From: an uncultured Lachnospiraceae bacterium
GTDB taxonomy: Bacteria > Bacillota > Clostridia > Lachnospirales > Lachnospiraceae
Direction: 5' to 3'
DNA length: 16,956 nucleotides
Assembly: GCA_905201915.1 (NCBI GenBank)
Contig: CAJKQE010000044.1
Location: 1-16,956 of the forward strand
The position numbers and the translations under genes were made by a program. Positions 1-8,453 of this stretch are shown here, in pieces. Position 1 is the stretch's first letter. Every line of letters starts with the position of its first letter. The notes beneath the pieces were generated by a model. The model did not search any database and was not told the DNA's origin. It worked only from the letters and a program-made list of their open reading frames with translations.

Positions 1-39
1 CACAAGGCCATCGTTCGTAACCTGTGTAAATCGTATGTA

Positions 40-200
40 CAAGGCAGGTCTTCTGACTCAGGTATCGTCATTTTATTTCGTCTTCCCAGTAAACTCCAGT
101 GACATAATGAAATAAAACTTCTCCATTACAGCGGCGTGACCGTGTGAGATTTTCACTCAACTTTCCTATTCTCCTGCAAGCAGGCACCTCGAACATTCAA
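40..200 (-). ncRNA. Cobalamin (B12) riboswitch, AdoCbl class, leftward
   Basis: Read on the minus strand, this stretch carries the conserved cobalamin riboswitch core in the right order: GGTGCC (183-188), a GAGAATAGGAAA-like segment (about 159-174), the CACACGGTCACGCCGCTGTAA-type segment (126-146), GTCACTGG (95-103), GGGAAGACGA (79-88), and the B12 box GAGTCAGAAGACCTGCC (43-59). The family folds around adenosyl- or methylcobalamin and usually shuts off downstream expression. The controlled gene lies beyond the left edge, so it cannot be named. The expression platform would fall in 1-42, where I see no clear poly-U terminator. The outer boundaries are approximate. Confidence 0.95.
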
Positions 201-210
201 TTCTGAATTC

Positions 211-238
211 ATTGTAACATACTATCTGATTTTGTCAA
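211..238 (-). promoter_or_regulatory. Sigma-A promoter of the riboswitch transcript
   Basis: On the minus strand TTGACA (233-238) and TACAAT (211-216) are separated by 16 bases. Transcription would begin near 204, just before the first conserved riboswitch segment, which supports the assignment. Confidence 0.7.
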
Positions 239-249
239 TAATCAATAAG

Positions 250-278
250 TTGCACCGAAAACAATTCTGTGCTAATAT
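250..278 (+). promoter_or_regulatory. Possible promoter of the hem operon
   Basis: TTGCAC (250-255) and TAATAT (273-278) are 17 bases apart, about 50 bases before hemA. Both hexamers are imperfect, so this is only the best candidate in the gap. No riboswitch or T-box is visible between it and hemA. Confidence 0.4.
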
Positions 279-324
279 GAAAAAAATTATGTAAAAACAA
301 AAGATTTAGGAGATGGAAGAAGAA

Positions 325-1557
325 ATGAGTATTTCCATGGTGGGAATTGATTACAACAAAGCGTCAGTAGACGTACGTGCACAATTTTCCTTTACAAAGA
401 AAAATGCAGCATCAGCGATGGAGAAATTAAAAGAAACTCCGGGAATTTTAGGCTGCATTATTTTATCTACCTGTAACAGAATGGAGATTTGGGCAAGTAC
501 ACAGGAAGAATGGGAGGGTTCTCTTTTTGATTTTCTGTGTGAAGAAAAAGGAAAAAATCCTGAAGAATTTCGCAGATATTTTGTGGAGAGAAAGGAAGGA
601 GAAGCTATTGAGCATCTTTTTTACCTGACAAGCGGCTTAAAATCTCAGATTTTAGCAGAAGATCAGATTATTACTCAGGTAAAGGATGCCTTATCCATGG
701 CAAGAGATGTTTACTGCACAGATAATGTCTTAGAAGTTCTGTTTCGTATGGCAGTTACCGCTGCAAAACGGGTAAAAACGGAGGTTGTATTTTCCAGAGG
801 CAACAGCTCCGTTATTCATCAGGCAATTCAAAAGCTGAGAGAAACAGGCTATTCCTTAGACGGTATTACCTGTATGGTAATCGGAAACGGTGAAATGGGG
901 AAAGTGGCTGCTCTGGCTCTGGCAGAGGCTGGCGCTCATGTTACCGTTACAGTTCGTCAGTATCGCAGCGGAATTGTCAGTATTCCAAAAGGCTGTGACA
1001 GAATTAACTATGGAGAACGTATGGAATTCTTCCCTTCCTGTGATTTAATTGTCAGTGCGACAGCAAGTCCTAATTTTACTCTTACAAAAGAGTTGATAAA
1101 GCAGACAGTAACAGAAAAAAAACAACAGATTTTAATTGATTTGGCAGTTCCAAGAGACATTGAACCTTCTGTAAAAGAAATAGAGGGTATGACTCTTTAT
1201 GATATTGACAGCTTTAAAATTGATACAAATTCTCTGGAACTTCAAGAAAGTATGCAAAAGGCAGCATTGATACTAAAAGAGCAGATGGAAGATTTTTACT
1301 GCTGGTATGATGGAAGAAGTTTAATTCCTCGCATTCAGGATATTCAGGCGGAAGCTGTTCAGGACTTAAATTTGCGTATTTTGAAGATTTTGCGAAAGAC
1401 ACCTATGGAAGAAGAAGATAGAGAAAATTTATTAAATGCCATAGATACAGCAGCCGGAAAGGTTGTAAGTAAAATGATGTTCGGGCTTCGTGATACTTTG
1501 GAAAAAGAAGAATTTTTAAATTGTGTAGAAGGGCTGGAAAAACTTTATGGAGCGTAA
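325..1557 (+). CDS. hemA: Glutamyl-tRNA reductase
   Basis: HemA reduces glutamyl-tRNA(Glu) with NADPH to glutamate-1-semialdehyde, the first committed step of C5-pathway tetrapyrrole synthesis in the cytoplasm. The 410-residue product has the full family length. The N-terminal catalytic domain carries the STCNR motif with the nucleophilic cysteine at residue 50. A central NAD(P)-binding fold follows, with GNGEMG about residues 188-193, and a helical C-terminal dimerisation domain. I chose ATG 325 over the in-frame ATG 313, because AGGAG (308-312) directly abuts 313 and leaves no room for initiation, and because MSISMVGIDYNKASVDVR aligns with the usual HemA N-terminus. The SD-like GGAAG at 315-319 or AGGAG at 12 bases would serve 325. 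The last 11 bases overlap the next gene, so the two are probably translationally coupled. It heads the operon. Confidence 0.95.
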   Translation: MSISMVGIDYNKASVDVRAQFSFTKKNAASAMEKLKETPGILGCIILSTCNRMEIWASTQEEWEGSLFDFLCEEKGKNPEEFRRYFVERKEGEAIEHLFYLTSGLKSQILAEDQIITQVKDALSMARDVYCTDNVLEVLFRMAVTAAKRVKTEVVFSRGNSSVIHQAIQKLRETGYSLDGITCMVIGNGEMGKVAALALAEAGAHVTVTVRQYRSGIVSIPKGCDRINYGERMEFFPSCDLIVSATASPNFTLTKELIKQTVTEKKQQILIDLAVPRDIEPSVKEIEGMTLYDIDSFKIDTNSLELQESMQKAALILKEQMEDFYCWYDGRSLIPRIQDIQAEAVQDLNLRILKILRKTPMEEEDRENLLNAIDTAAGKVVSKMMFGLRDTLEKEEFLNCVEGLEKLYGA

Positions 1558-2020
1558 AGAAAAGAAGTTTTTTCCTTTGTTTGTAGATTTAACACAGAAA
1601 AAAGCAGTAGTTATCGGAGGCGGAAAAATTGCTTCCAGAAGAATTCAAACGTTGCTGCCTTTTGTGAGAGAAATTGTAGTTGTCGCACCTGTATGCACAG
1701 AAAAAATAAAGGCGCTTTATGAAAACGGGGAAATTATCTATAAGCAGAAAAAATACGAAATAACGGATATAGAAAATGCCGATCTTGTTTTAGCAGTAAC
1801 CGATAATTATGACTTAAATGAAGAAATATACAAGATTTGCAAAGAGAAGAATATACTGGTAAATGTAGCCAGTAATCAACAAAAATGTGATTTTCATTTT
1901 CCGGGAATTTTGGAATACGAAGATGTGATTATGGGATTTAACGGATGTGGAAAAAATCATAAAAAAGTTCGGCAGGTAAAAGAAATGATACAGGAAATGC
2001 TCAGTCATAAAGGGGAGTAG
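1547..2020 (+). CDS. Precorrin-2 dehydrogenase (SirC/Met8-N type), short form
   Basis: This 157-residue protein matches the NAD-binding domain of siroheme synthase (CysG N-terminal/Met8/SirC), which oxidises precorrin-2 to sirohydrochlorin. The evidence is VVIGGGKIASRR (21-32), the ADLVLAVTDNYDLN strand (78-91), and VNVASNQQKCDFHFP (105-119). It ends soon after the Rossmann domain and lacks most of the C-terminal helical region of SirC or Met8. The position that is Asp in CysG and Met8 (VNVVD) appears as Ser109, and the usual SxGxSP segment reads NGCGKNH (132-138). It overlaps hemA by 11 bases and has only a weak ribosome binding site (GAAGGG, 1528-1533), so it is probably coupled to hemA. 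Placement beside cobA, which makes its substrate, supports the role. Chelatase activity is uncertain. Confidence 0.85.
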   Translation: MERKEKKFFPLFVDLTQKKAVVIGGGKIASRRIQTLLPFVREIVVVAPVCTEKIKALYENGEIIYKQKKYEITDIENADLVLAVTDNYDLNEEIYKICKEKNILVNVASNQQKCDFHFPGILEYEDVIMGFNGCGKNHKKVRQVKEMIQEMLSHKGE

Positions 2021-2022
2021 AG

Positions 2023-2913
2023 ATGAGAAAAGTAGTAATCGGAAGCAGAGAAAGTAAGCTTGCAGTAGTGCAAAGTGAAATGGTACGGGAGTATATCCAG
2101 AAAAATAATGAGGATGTTCAGGTAGAAATTTTTACCATGAAAACTACCGGAGATAAAATTTTGGACAGAACCTTAGATAAAATCGGAGGAAAAGGACTGT
2201 TTGTAAAAGAATTGGATAAAGCTCTTATAGAGGGAAAAACAGAATTGTCCGTACACAGTTTAAAAGATATGCCTATGGAAGTCTCCAAGGAGCTGCCCAT
2301 TGTAGCGTTTTCAAAAAGAGAAGATCCAAGAGATGTGCTGGTACTGCCAAAGGGGGTTACTCAGTTAGACCATACAAAACCTATTGGATGTTCCAGTTTA
2401 AGAAGAATTTTACAGCTAAAAGAAATCTTTCCTGATATGGAATGTAAAAGTGTAAGAGGAAATGTTCAGACACGTTTGAAAAAATTAGATGATGGAGAAT
2501 ACAGTGGTCTTTTATTAGCAGCTGCTGGTTTGAAACGATTAGGACTAGAAGAGAGAATTGCCCGTTATTTTGAACCGGAGGAGATGATTCCCGCAGCCGG
2601 TCAGGGGATTTTAGCAATTCAAGGAAGAAATGACGTAGATTATAGTTATTTAAAGAATTACGGAGATGAAAATGCCACTTATGCAGCTTTAGCAGAAAGA
2701 GCTTTTGTGAGATATTTAAACGGAGGTTGTTCCTCTCCGGTAGCAGCTCATGCAATCGTAGAAGATGGTCAGATTATTCTTCATGGTCTTTACTATGATG
2801 AAAATACTGGAAATTATGAAAAAGGATTAAAAAAGGGCAGTGTAGAAAAGGCAGAAGAATTGGGAATTTCTCTTGCAAAAGAGCTGCAGGAAAGGAGTAA
2901 AGCGCATGTGTAA
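2023..2913 (+). CDS. hemC: Porphobilinogen deaminase (hydroxymethylbilane synthase)
   Basis: HemC joins four porphobilinogen units into the linear tetrapyrrole hydroxymethylbilane, using a covalently bound dipyrromethane cofactor. The 296-residue length is normal. The cofactor-attachment cysteine is visible as C236 in LNGGCSSPVAAHA, and the catalytic aspartate as D82 in VHSLKDMP. The N-terminal VVIGSRESKLAVVQ and the GCSSLRR segment (122-128) are also typical. AGGGGAG (2011-2017) sits 5 bases before the ATG. Only two bases separate it from the preceding stop, and its 3' end overlaps the next gene by 8 bases. Confidence 0.97.
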   Translation: MRKVVIGSRESKLAVVQSEMVREYIQKNNEDVQVEIFTMKTTGDKILDRTLDKIGGKGLFVKELDKALIEGKTELSVHSLKDMPMEVSKELPIVAFSKREDPRDVLVLPKGVTQLDHTKPIGCSSLRRILQLKEIFPDMECKSVRGNVQTRLKKLDDGEYSGLLLAAAGLKRLGLEERIARYFEPEEMIPAAGQGILAIQGRNDVDYSYLKNYGDENATYAALAERAFVRYLNGGCSSPVAAHAIVEDGQIILHGLYYDENTGNYEKGLKKGSVEKAEELGISLAKELQERSKAHV

Positions 2914-4429
2914 AGGTAAAGTCTGGCTGGTAGGAGCCGGTCCGGGAGATATAGGATTGTTTACTCTAAAGGGAATGGAAATTTTACAGCAGGCAGAGGT
3001 TGTGGTGTACGACAGTTTGGTAGGACAAGGGGTTTTATCACAAATCCCCAAGACTGTCCGTTGCATTAATGTTGGAAAACGAGCTTCTCATCATACCATG
3101 CCGCAGGAACAGATTAATCAGGTTTTATTGGACGAAGCAAAAAAAGGCCATCGTGTAGTGCGCTTAAAAGGGGGAGATCCTTTCCTCTTTGGCAGAGGAG
3201 GAGAAGAACTGGAGCTGTTAATTCAGGAAGGAATTCCTTATGAAATTGTACCGGGAGTGACTTCTCCTATTGCTGTGCCGGCATATAATGGAATTCCTGT
3301 TACCCATCGTGACTTTACGTCTTCTCTCCATATCATTACAGGACATAAGAAAAAAGGTGCAGCCTATGATATTGATTTTGAAGCGCTGGTTCGCACAAGG
3401 GGAACTTTAGTTTTCTTAATGGGAGTCAGTGCATTATCTGATATTTGTCAGGCGCTTTTAGATGCAGGTATGGAAAAAGATATGCCTGCGGCTATTTTGC
3501 AAAAAGGAACAACTGCAGCACAGAAAAGAATTGTAGCAACGGTTTCTACTTTGCCGGAAGAAGTACAGCGACAGGGAATTGAAACACCTGCGATTATTGT
3601 AGTAGGCAAAGTTTGTGCTTTGGCAGATGAATTTGCATGGTATGAAAAGCTTCCGCTTTTCGGTTATAAAGTATTAGTTACAAGACCAAAAGAAGCTGCC
3701 TCTTCCATGACAGCAAAGCTTAGAAAACTGGGGGCAGAAGTGTTGGAATTACCTGCCATTAAAACTGTGGCAATACAGGAAAATGCAGCTCTTTTCACTG
3801 CTTTTTCACGTATGCAGACTTATGACTGGATTGTTTTTACCAGCCCTAAGGGAGTCAAGGTTTTCTTTGAAGAAATGCAAAAAGCAAAGGTAGACGTAAG
3901 AAAACTTGGAAATGCAAAATTTGCAGTAGTAGGAACAGGAACACAGAAAGCATTGCAGGAAAAAGGCTTTTTTGCAGATCTTATGCCGGAAGTTTTTGAC
4001 GGAGCGTCTCTTGGAAAAATGTTATGTGAAAAGTGCAGTGGAAAAGAGAAAATTTTACTTCCAAGAGCAGAAATCGGCAGTCAGGAAATCGTAGAAGAAT
4101 TAAAGAAAAAATCAGGAATTACGATTGACGATATTGGTATTTATGAAACTCTTTATGAAAAATCGGAAATCATTGATGAAAAGAAAGAATTTGAAGCAGG
4201 AAGTATAGATTGTGCAGTCTTCACCAGCGCATCTACCGTAAAAGGGTTTGTAGAAGCTGTGCCGGAATTGGATTACAGCAAGGTAAAAGCTGCTTGTATC
4301 GGAAAGCAGACCAAAGCTGCGGCAGATAAGTATTCTATGAAAACTTATATGTCAAAAGAAGCATCTATTGACAGTCTTCTGGAATTAGTAATAGAATTAA
4401 AAAAGAATTCAGAGAAAAAGGAGTTGTAG
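2906..4429 (+). CDS. cobA-hemD: Fused uroporphyrinogen-III C-methyltransferase / uroporphyrinogen-III synthase
   Basis: One 507-residue polypeptide joins two consecutive enzymes. Residues 1 to about 240 are a SAM-dependent uroporphyrinogen-III C-methyltransferase (SUMT), shown by VGAGPGD (9-15), LKGGDPFLFGRG (87-98) and VPGVTSPIAVPAYNGIPVTHR (115-135). Residues about 252-500 are the two-lobed HemD synthase, starting GYKVLVTRP. HemD cyclises hydroxymethylbilane to uroporphyrinogen III, and the SUMT half methylates that to precorrin-2, so the fusion could pass the intermediate directly toward corrinoids or siroheme. ATG 2906 is preferred over an earlier in-frame ATG at 2873, because AGGAG (2893-2897) is 8 bases upstream and the next residues are those of the domain. 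The arrangement is known in Clostridia. Its N-terminus overlaps the hemC end. Confidence 0.95.
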   Translation: MCKGKVWLVGAGPGDIGLFTLKGMEILQQAEVVVYDSLVGQGVLSQIPKTVRCINVGKRASHHTMPQEQINQVLLDEAKKGHRVVRLKGGDPFLFGRGGEELELLIQEGIPYEIVPGVTSPIAVPAYNGIPVTHRDFTSSLHIITGHKKKGAAYDIDFEALVRTRGTLVFLMGVSALSDICQALLDAGMEKDMPAAILQKGTTAAQKRIVATVSTLPEEVQRQGIETPAIIVVGKVCALADEFAWYEKLPLFGYKVLVTRPKEAASSMTAKLRKLGAEVLELPAIKTVAIQENAALFTAFSRMQTYDWIVFTSPKGVKVFFEEMQKAKVDVRKLGNAKFAVVGTGTQKALQEKGFFADLMPEVFDGASLGKMLCEKCSGKEKILLPRAEIGSQEIVEELKKKSGITIDDIGIYETLYEKSEIIDEKKEFEAGSIDCAVFTSASTVKGFVEAVPELDYSKVKAACIGKQTKAAADKYSMKTYMSKEASIDSLLELVIELKKNSEKKEL

Positions 4430-4433
4430 AAAT

Positions 4434-5414
4434 ATGAATATCAGACCGAGAAGGTTAAGAGGAAATGAAATCCTGAGAAAAATGGTACGTGAAACCAGAG
4501 TAGATAAAAGTTCTCTGATTTATCCGGTATTTGTGAAAGAAGGAACAGGAATAAAAGAAGAAATTCCAACCATGCCGGGACAATATCGTTACAGTATTGA
4601 TACTTTACTAAAGGGACTGGAAGAAACTTTAGATGCAGGAGTCAGTAAAGTTATGTTTTTTGGAATTCCTGACAAGAAAGATGAAGTGGGAAGTCAGGCC
4701 TATGCGGAAGATGGAATTGTACAACGAGCAGTTGCAAAAGCAAAAGAAACTTTTGGAGATGATTTGTATCTAATTACAGATGTATGTATGTGTGAATATA
4801 CTTCTCATGGACACTGTGGCGTTTTGTGTGGTCATGAAGTAGAAAATGACAAGACCTTGGAGCTTTTAGCAAAAACTGCCCTTTCTCATGTTCAGGCAGG
4901 TGCAGATATGGTAGCTCCTTCTGATATGATGGATGGCAGAGTTCTGGCAATCCGTAATTTATTGGATGAAAACGGATATAAAGAAGCGCCTATCATGTCT
5001 TATGCCGTAAAATATGCTTCTGCATTTTATGGCCCTTTCCGTGATGCAGCTGGTTCTGCACCATCTTTTGGGGACAGAAAAAGTTACCAGATGGATTATC
5101 ATAACCGCAGAGAAGGATTAAAGGAAGCTTTATTAGACGTAGAGGAAGGCGCAGATATTATTATGGTAAAACCAGCGCTTTCTTATCTGGATGTTATTCG
5201 TGAAGTCAAAAACGAGCTTCATGTTCCTGTAGCATCCTATTCTGTCAGTGGCGAATATGCTATGGTAAAAGCAGGAGCAAAACTTGGTTATATTGAGGAA
5301 GACAAAATTATCTGTGAAATGGCTGCCAGCGCTTACCGTGCAGGTACAGATATTTATCTGACTTATTTTGCAAAAGAAATTGCAAAATACATCGAAGAAG
5401 GGAGAATTGGATAA
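4434..5414 (+). CDS. hemB: Delta-aminolevulinic acid dehydratase (porphobilinogen synthase)
   Basis: HemB condenses two 5-aminolevulinate molecules to porphobilinogen. The 326-residue protein has both Schiff-base lysines, K193 in SYAVKYAS and K246 in IMVKPALS. It has a cysteine-rich metal site, C118, C120 and C128, in DVCMCEYTSHGHCG, so it should be the zinc-dependent type rather than the Mg/Asp type. The FYGPFRDAAGSAP segment is canonical. AAGGAG (4418-4423) lies 10 bases before the start, inside the end of cobA-hemD. The gap to that gene is four bases, and the stop overlaps the hemL start by one base. Confidence 0.97.
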   Translation: MNIRPRRLRGNEILRKMVRETRVDKSSLIYPVFVKEGTGIKEEIPTMPGQYRYSIDTLLKGLEETLDAGVSKVMFFGIPDKKDEVGSQAYAEDGIVQRAVAKAKETFGDDLYLITDVCMCEYTSHGHCGVLCGHEVENDKTLELLAKTALSHVQAGADMVAPSDMMDGRVLAIRNLLDENGYKEAPIMSYAVKYASAFYGPFRDAAGSAPSFGDRKSYQMDYHNRREGLKEALLDVEEGADIIMVKPALSYLDVIREVKNELHVPVASYSVSGEYAMVKAGAKLGYIEEDKIICEMAASAYRAGTDIYLTYFAKEIAKYIEEGRIG

Positions 5415-6685
5415 TGACAAAATCAGAGGAATTATTTCAAAGAGCAGTAAAGAGAATACCTGGAGGGGTAAATAGTCCAGTTCGTGCTTATGGCTCAGTG
5501 ACAGAAGCGCCACGTTTTATACAGGGAGCTGTAGGTTGTAAAATTTTTGATGTAGATGGCAATGAATATATTGATTATATTGATTCCTGGGGACCTATGA
5601 TTTTAGGTCATAATAATGAACAGATTAAAGAAGCAGTAATTCGTGCCAGCGAAAACGGATTGAGCTTTGGATGCGCTACAGAAGTAGAAGTAGAAATGGC
5701 AGAATTTATCTGTGATAAAATTCCTCATATAGATATGATTCGTATGGTGAATTCCGGTACAGAAGCAGTGATGAGTGCTTTGCGTGTTGCCAGAGGTTAT
5801 ACAGGAAAAAATAAGATTATTAAATTCGCAGGCTGTTATCATGGACATACAGATGCTATGCTGGTAAGTGCAGGAAGCGGTGTAATGACAAGCGGAGTGC
5901 CGGATAGTGCAGGTGTTCCAAAAGGATGTACAGAGGATACCATGATTGCAGTTTATAATGATTTAAACAGTGTAGAAAAGCTGTTTTTGGAAAGTGATAA
6001 TCAGGTGGCTGCTGTTATTGTAGAACCGGTAGGTGCGAATATGGGTGTAGTTCCTCCGGCAGATGGATTTTTACAGGGGTTACGTGATTTGTGTGATAAA
6101 TATCATGCACTTTTAATCTTTGATGAAGTAATTACAGGATTTCGTTTAAGTTTTAGTGGGGCAGCAGGCTTTTATGGAATTACACCGGATTTGGTGACTT
6201 ATGGAAAGATTATTGGAGCAGGTATGCCGGTAGGAGCTTATGGTGGAAGAAAAGAAATTATGGAAATGGTGGCTCCGGCAGGTCCTGTATATCAGGCAGG
6301 TACTTTAAGCGGAAATCCTATTGCCATGGCAGCAGGACTTACACAGTTGAAAATTCTCTGGGAAAATCAGGATATTTATAAACGCCTTTATCAAAAAGGG
6401 GAGCTTTTATATGATGGAATTCGTAAAATTTTCTTGGAAAAAGGTGTACATTATCAGGTTAATTCCGTGTCTTCTTTAGGCTGTATTTTCTTTACAGAGA
6501 ATAAGGTGAAAGACTATACTTCTGCAAAGACATCAGATACTGTGGAATTTTCAAAATATTTCCAATATATGTTAAATCATGGTATTCATATTGCTCCATC
6601 ACAGTTTGAAGCAATGTTCTTATCCGATGCACATACAGAAGTAGAAATTCAGGAAACACTGGATTGTATTGAAAACTATTTTTAA
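5414..6685 (+). CDS. hemL: Glutamate-1-semialdehyde 2,1-aminomutase
   Basis: HemL is a class III PLP aminotransferase-fold enzyme that isomerises glutamate-1-semialdehyde to 5-aminolevulinate. It takes the unstable product of HemA and feeds HemB. The 423-residue length is normal. The PLP lysine is K265 in TYGKIIGAGMPVGAYGG, the cofactor-binding aspartate is D237 in IFDEVITGFR, and NSGTEAVMSALRVARG (113-128) and the GCYHGHTD segment (140-147) are family hallmarks. The flexible gating loop around residues 152-182 is present. The ATG shares its A with the hemB stop (TAATG), which points to coupled translation. Confidence 0.97.
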   Translation: MTKSEELFQRAVKRIPGGVNSPVRAYGSVTEAPRFIQGAVGCKIFDVDGNEYIDYIDSWGPMILGHNNEQIKEAVIRASENGLSFGCATEVEVEMAEFICDKIPHIDMIRMVNSGTEAVMSALRVARGYTGKNKIIKFAGCYHGHTDAMLVSAGSGVMTSGVPDSAGVPKGCTEDTMIAVYNDLNSVEKLFLESDNQVAAVIVEPVGANMGVVPPADGFLQGLRDLCDKYHALLIFDEVITGFRLSFSGAAGFYGITPDLVTYGKIIGAGMPVGAYGGRKEIMEMVAPAGPVYQAGTLSGNPIAMAAGLTQLKILWENQDIYKRLYQKGELLYDGIRKIFLEKGVHYQVNSVSSLGCIFFTENKVKDYTSAKTSDTVEFSKYFQYMLNHGIHIAPSQFEAMFLSDAHTEVEIQETLDCIENYF

Positions 6686-6694
6686 GGTGATTTT

Positions 6695-8392
6695 ATGGAT
6701 GAGACAGTTGTAGGAATTGGAATTATTGTGCTTCTGCTTTTATCAGCAGTAGCAGTAATGATATCAGAAAATAAACGACGAAAGCTTTTTTTGCAGCAGA
6801 AGTTAAAAAATGCATGGGGACAAATACCTGACCGAGAATATGCTTATGAAGATTTTCATCATATTTCTCAGTTTTTCCGCCAAAGAGAAAAAGATGAATT
6901 TTTCATTGATGATATTACCTGGAATGATTTGGACATGGATCGAATTTTCATGCTGCTGAACCAGACGTTTTCTGCAGTGGGAGGAGATTGTCTGTATGAT
7001 ATTTTGAGAAAACCGGTATTCGAGGAAAAAGAGTTGAAATACCGAAATCAGTTGATGCAGTTTTTTGCAACTCACCAGGAAATCAGAGAAAAAGTTCAGA
7101 TTATTCTGGCTTCTGTGAGAAAATCCGGAAGCAACAGTGTTTTTGAAAATATTCATGTAACAACAGAAGTAAAGATAAAAGGTAAAAAGGTGCAGATTGG
7201 ATTTTGCAGTGCTTTTTTCCTGTCACTGTTACTGTTTATGCTTGTCCCTAATCCGGGAGTGTTTTTCTTTCTTCTGGTATGTGTTGTAAATATAGGAGCT
7301 TATATGGGACAAAAGCAGGAAGTTGATGCTTATCTTACCAGCTTTAGAAGTGTGCTGCAGCTGTTAAATGCTTATAAAGAACTGTCAAAATTAGAGATAC
7401 CTGAGCTGAAACCTGCCATGAATAGAGGGCTGTCTGCACAGAAAAAGCTGGCAGGATTTCAGAAGAGATCCTCTATTGTTATTGACCGAAGTTCTGCAGG
7501 AGGTGGGATAGAAGGGATGCTTATGGATTACATTCGTATGCTGACTCATATTGATTTGATTAAATTTCAGGATATGATGAAGTGTATGAAGGAAAGCCAG
7601 AAAGAATTGGAAGAATTGATTTATACTCTGGGATATATTGACAGTATGATTTCTATTGCATCTTTTCGAGAAACACTGCCTTACTATTCTTGCCCTGAAT
7701 TTAAGGAAACAAAAAAGGCTTATATGGATGTGGAAAACCTCTATCATCCGTTAATCGAAAATCCTGTGGCAAATAGTATTTCAGCCCAAGGCGGTATTTT
7801 GGTAACAGGTTCTAATGCTTCCGGAAAGTCTACATTTCTGAAAAATATTGCCATAAACAGTATTTTGGCTCAGACCATTTATACCTGTACTGCAACTTCT
7901 TATTGTGCTCCATATTTTCAGGTTATGACTTCCATGGCATTGCGAGATGATTTGGGAAGCGGAGAAAGTTATTATATTGTAGAAATCCGTTCTTTAAAGA
8001 GAATTTTAGATGCAGCAAAATTCGGCAAAAATTTACTGTGTATTATTGATGAAGTGTTGAGAGGAACCAATACCATTGAGCGAATTGGAGCATCTTCTCA
8101 AATTTTGGCACATATCTGTAGGAAAAATGTGTTGTCTTTTGCAGCGACTCATGATATTGAGTTATCCTATATGCTTCAAGAATATTATGAAAATTATCAT
8201 TTTGAGGAAGAGGTACGTGAAAAAGATGTAGTATTTAATTATCTTCTGAAAAAAGGCAGAGTAACCACTAGAAATGCAATTCGTCTTTTAGAAATGATAG
8301 GATATGATAAAAATTTAATTGTAGAAGCCAAAAAGGCTGTAGAAGAATTTGAAACTTCCGGCAGTTGGAAAAATGTCGAAAAAGCACGATAA
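6695..8392 (+). CDS. Membrane-anchored MutS-family ATPase
   Basis: The C-terminal third is a MutS-type ABC ATPase domain. It has the Walker A VTGSNASGKST (about 370-380), an aromatic/DD segment, the Walker B LLCIIDEVLRGTNT (about 446-459), and the histidine switch AATHDIE (about 483-489). The N-terminal part is unlike MutS1 or MutS2. There is one transmembrane helix at about 6-24 and a helical hairpin at about 168-205, with a coiled MutS-lever-like region after it. No mismatch-recognition domain (Phe-x-Glu) and no Smr nuclease domain is seen, so a mismatch-repair role should not be assumed. Such membrane MutS-like proteins recur in Firmicutes without an established function. AAGGTG (6684-6689) stands 5 bases before ATG, and the gene follows hemL by 9 bases, so it is most likely the last gene of the hem operon. 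Confidence 0.85.
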   Translation: MDETVVGIGIIVLLLLSAVAVMISENKRRKLFLQQKLKNAWGQIPDREYAYEDFHHISQFFRQREKDEFFIDDITWNDLDMDRIFMLLNQTFSAVGGDCLYDILRKPVFEEKELKYRNQLMQFFATHQEIREKVQIILASVRKSGSNSVFENIHVTTEVKIKGKKVQIGFCSAFFLSLLLFMLVPNPGVFFFLLVCVVNIGAYMGQKQEVDAYLTSFRSVLQLLNAYKELSKLEIPELKPAMNRGLSAQKKLAGFQKRSSIVIDRSSAGGGIEGMLMDYIRMLTHIDLIKFQDMMKCMKESQKELEELIYTLGYIDSMISIASFRETLPYYSCPEFKETKKAYMDVENLYHPLIENPVANSISAQGGILVTGSNASGKSTFLKNIAINSILAQTIYTCTATSYCAPYFQVMTSMALRDDLGSGESYYIVEIRSLKRILDAAKFGKNLLCIIDEVLRGTNTIERIGASSQILAHICRKNVLSFAATHDIELSYMLQEYYENYHFEEEVREKDVVFNYLLKKGRVTTRNAIRLLEMIGYDKNLIVEAKKAVEEFETSGSWKNVEKAR

Positions 8393-8418
8393 AAAATTGT
8401 AAAATCTTGTATGAGAAT

Positions 8419-8447
8419 ATTGACAGATTTTTAAAAAGTTGTCATAA
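8419..8447 (+). promoter_or_regulatory. Sigma-A promoter in the gene-free stretch after the hem operon
   Basis: TTGACA (8419-8424) and CATAAT (8442-8447) are separated by exactly 17 bases. The next rightward gene is 2.5 kb away, behind a terminator, so this promoter seems to serve only the short interval up to 8611. Confidence 0.55.
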
Positions 8448-8453
8448 TAAATC

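Noticed and set aside
313..324. Upstream ATG giving a four-residue longer HemA
   Set aside because: The AGGAG touches this ATG directly; initiation at 325 gives the normal HemA N-terminus.
2381..2755. 124-codon minus-strand ORF inside hemC
   Set aside because: It lies entirely within a well-supported gene, has no ribosome binding site and looks like low-GC shadow coding.
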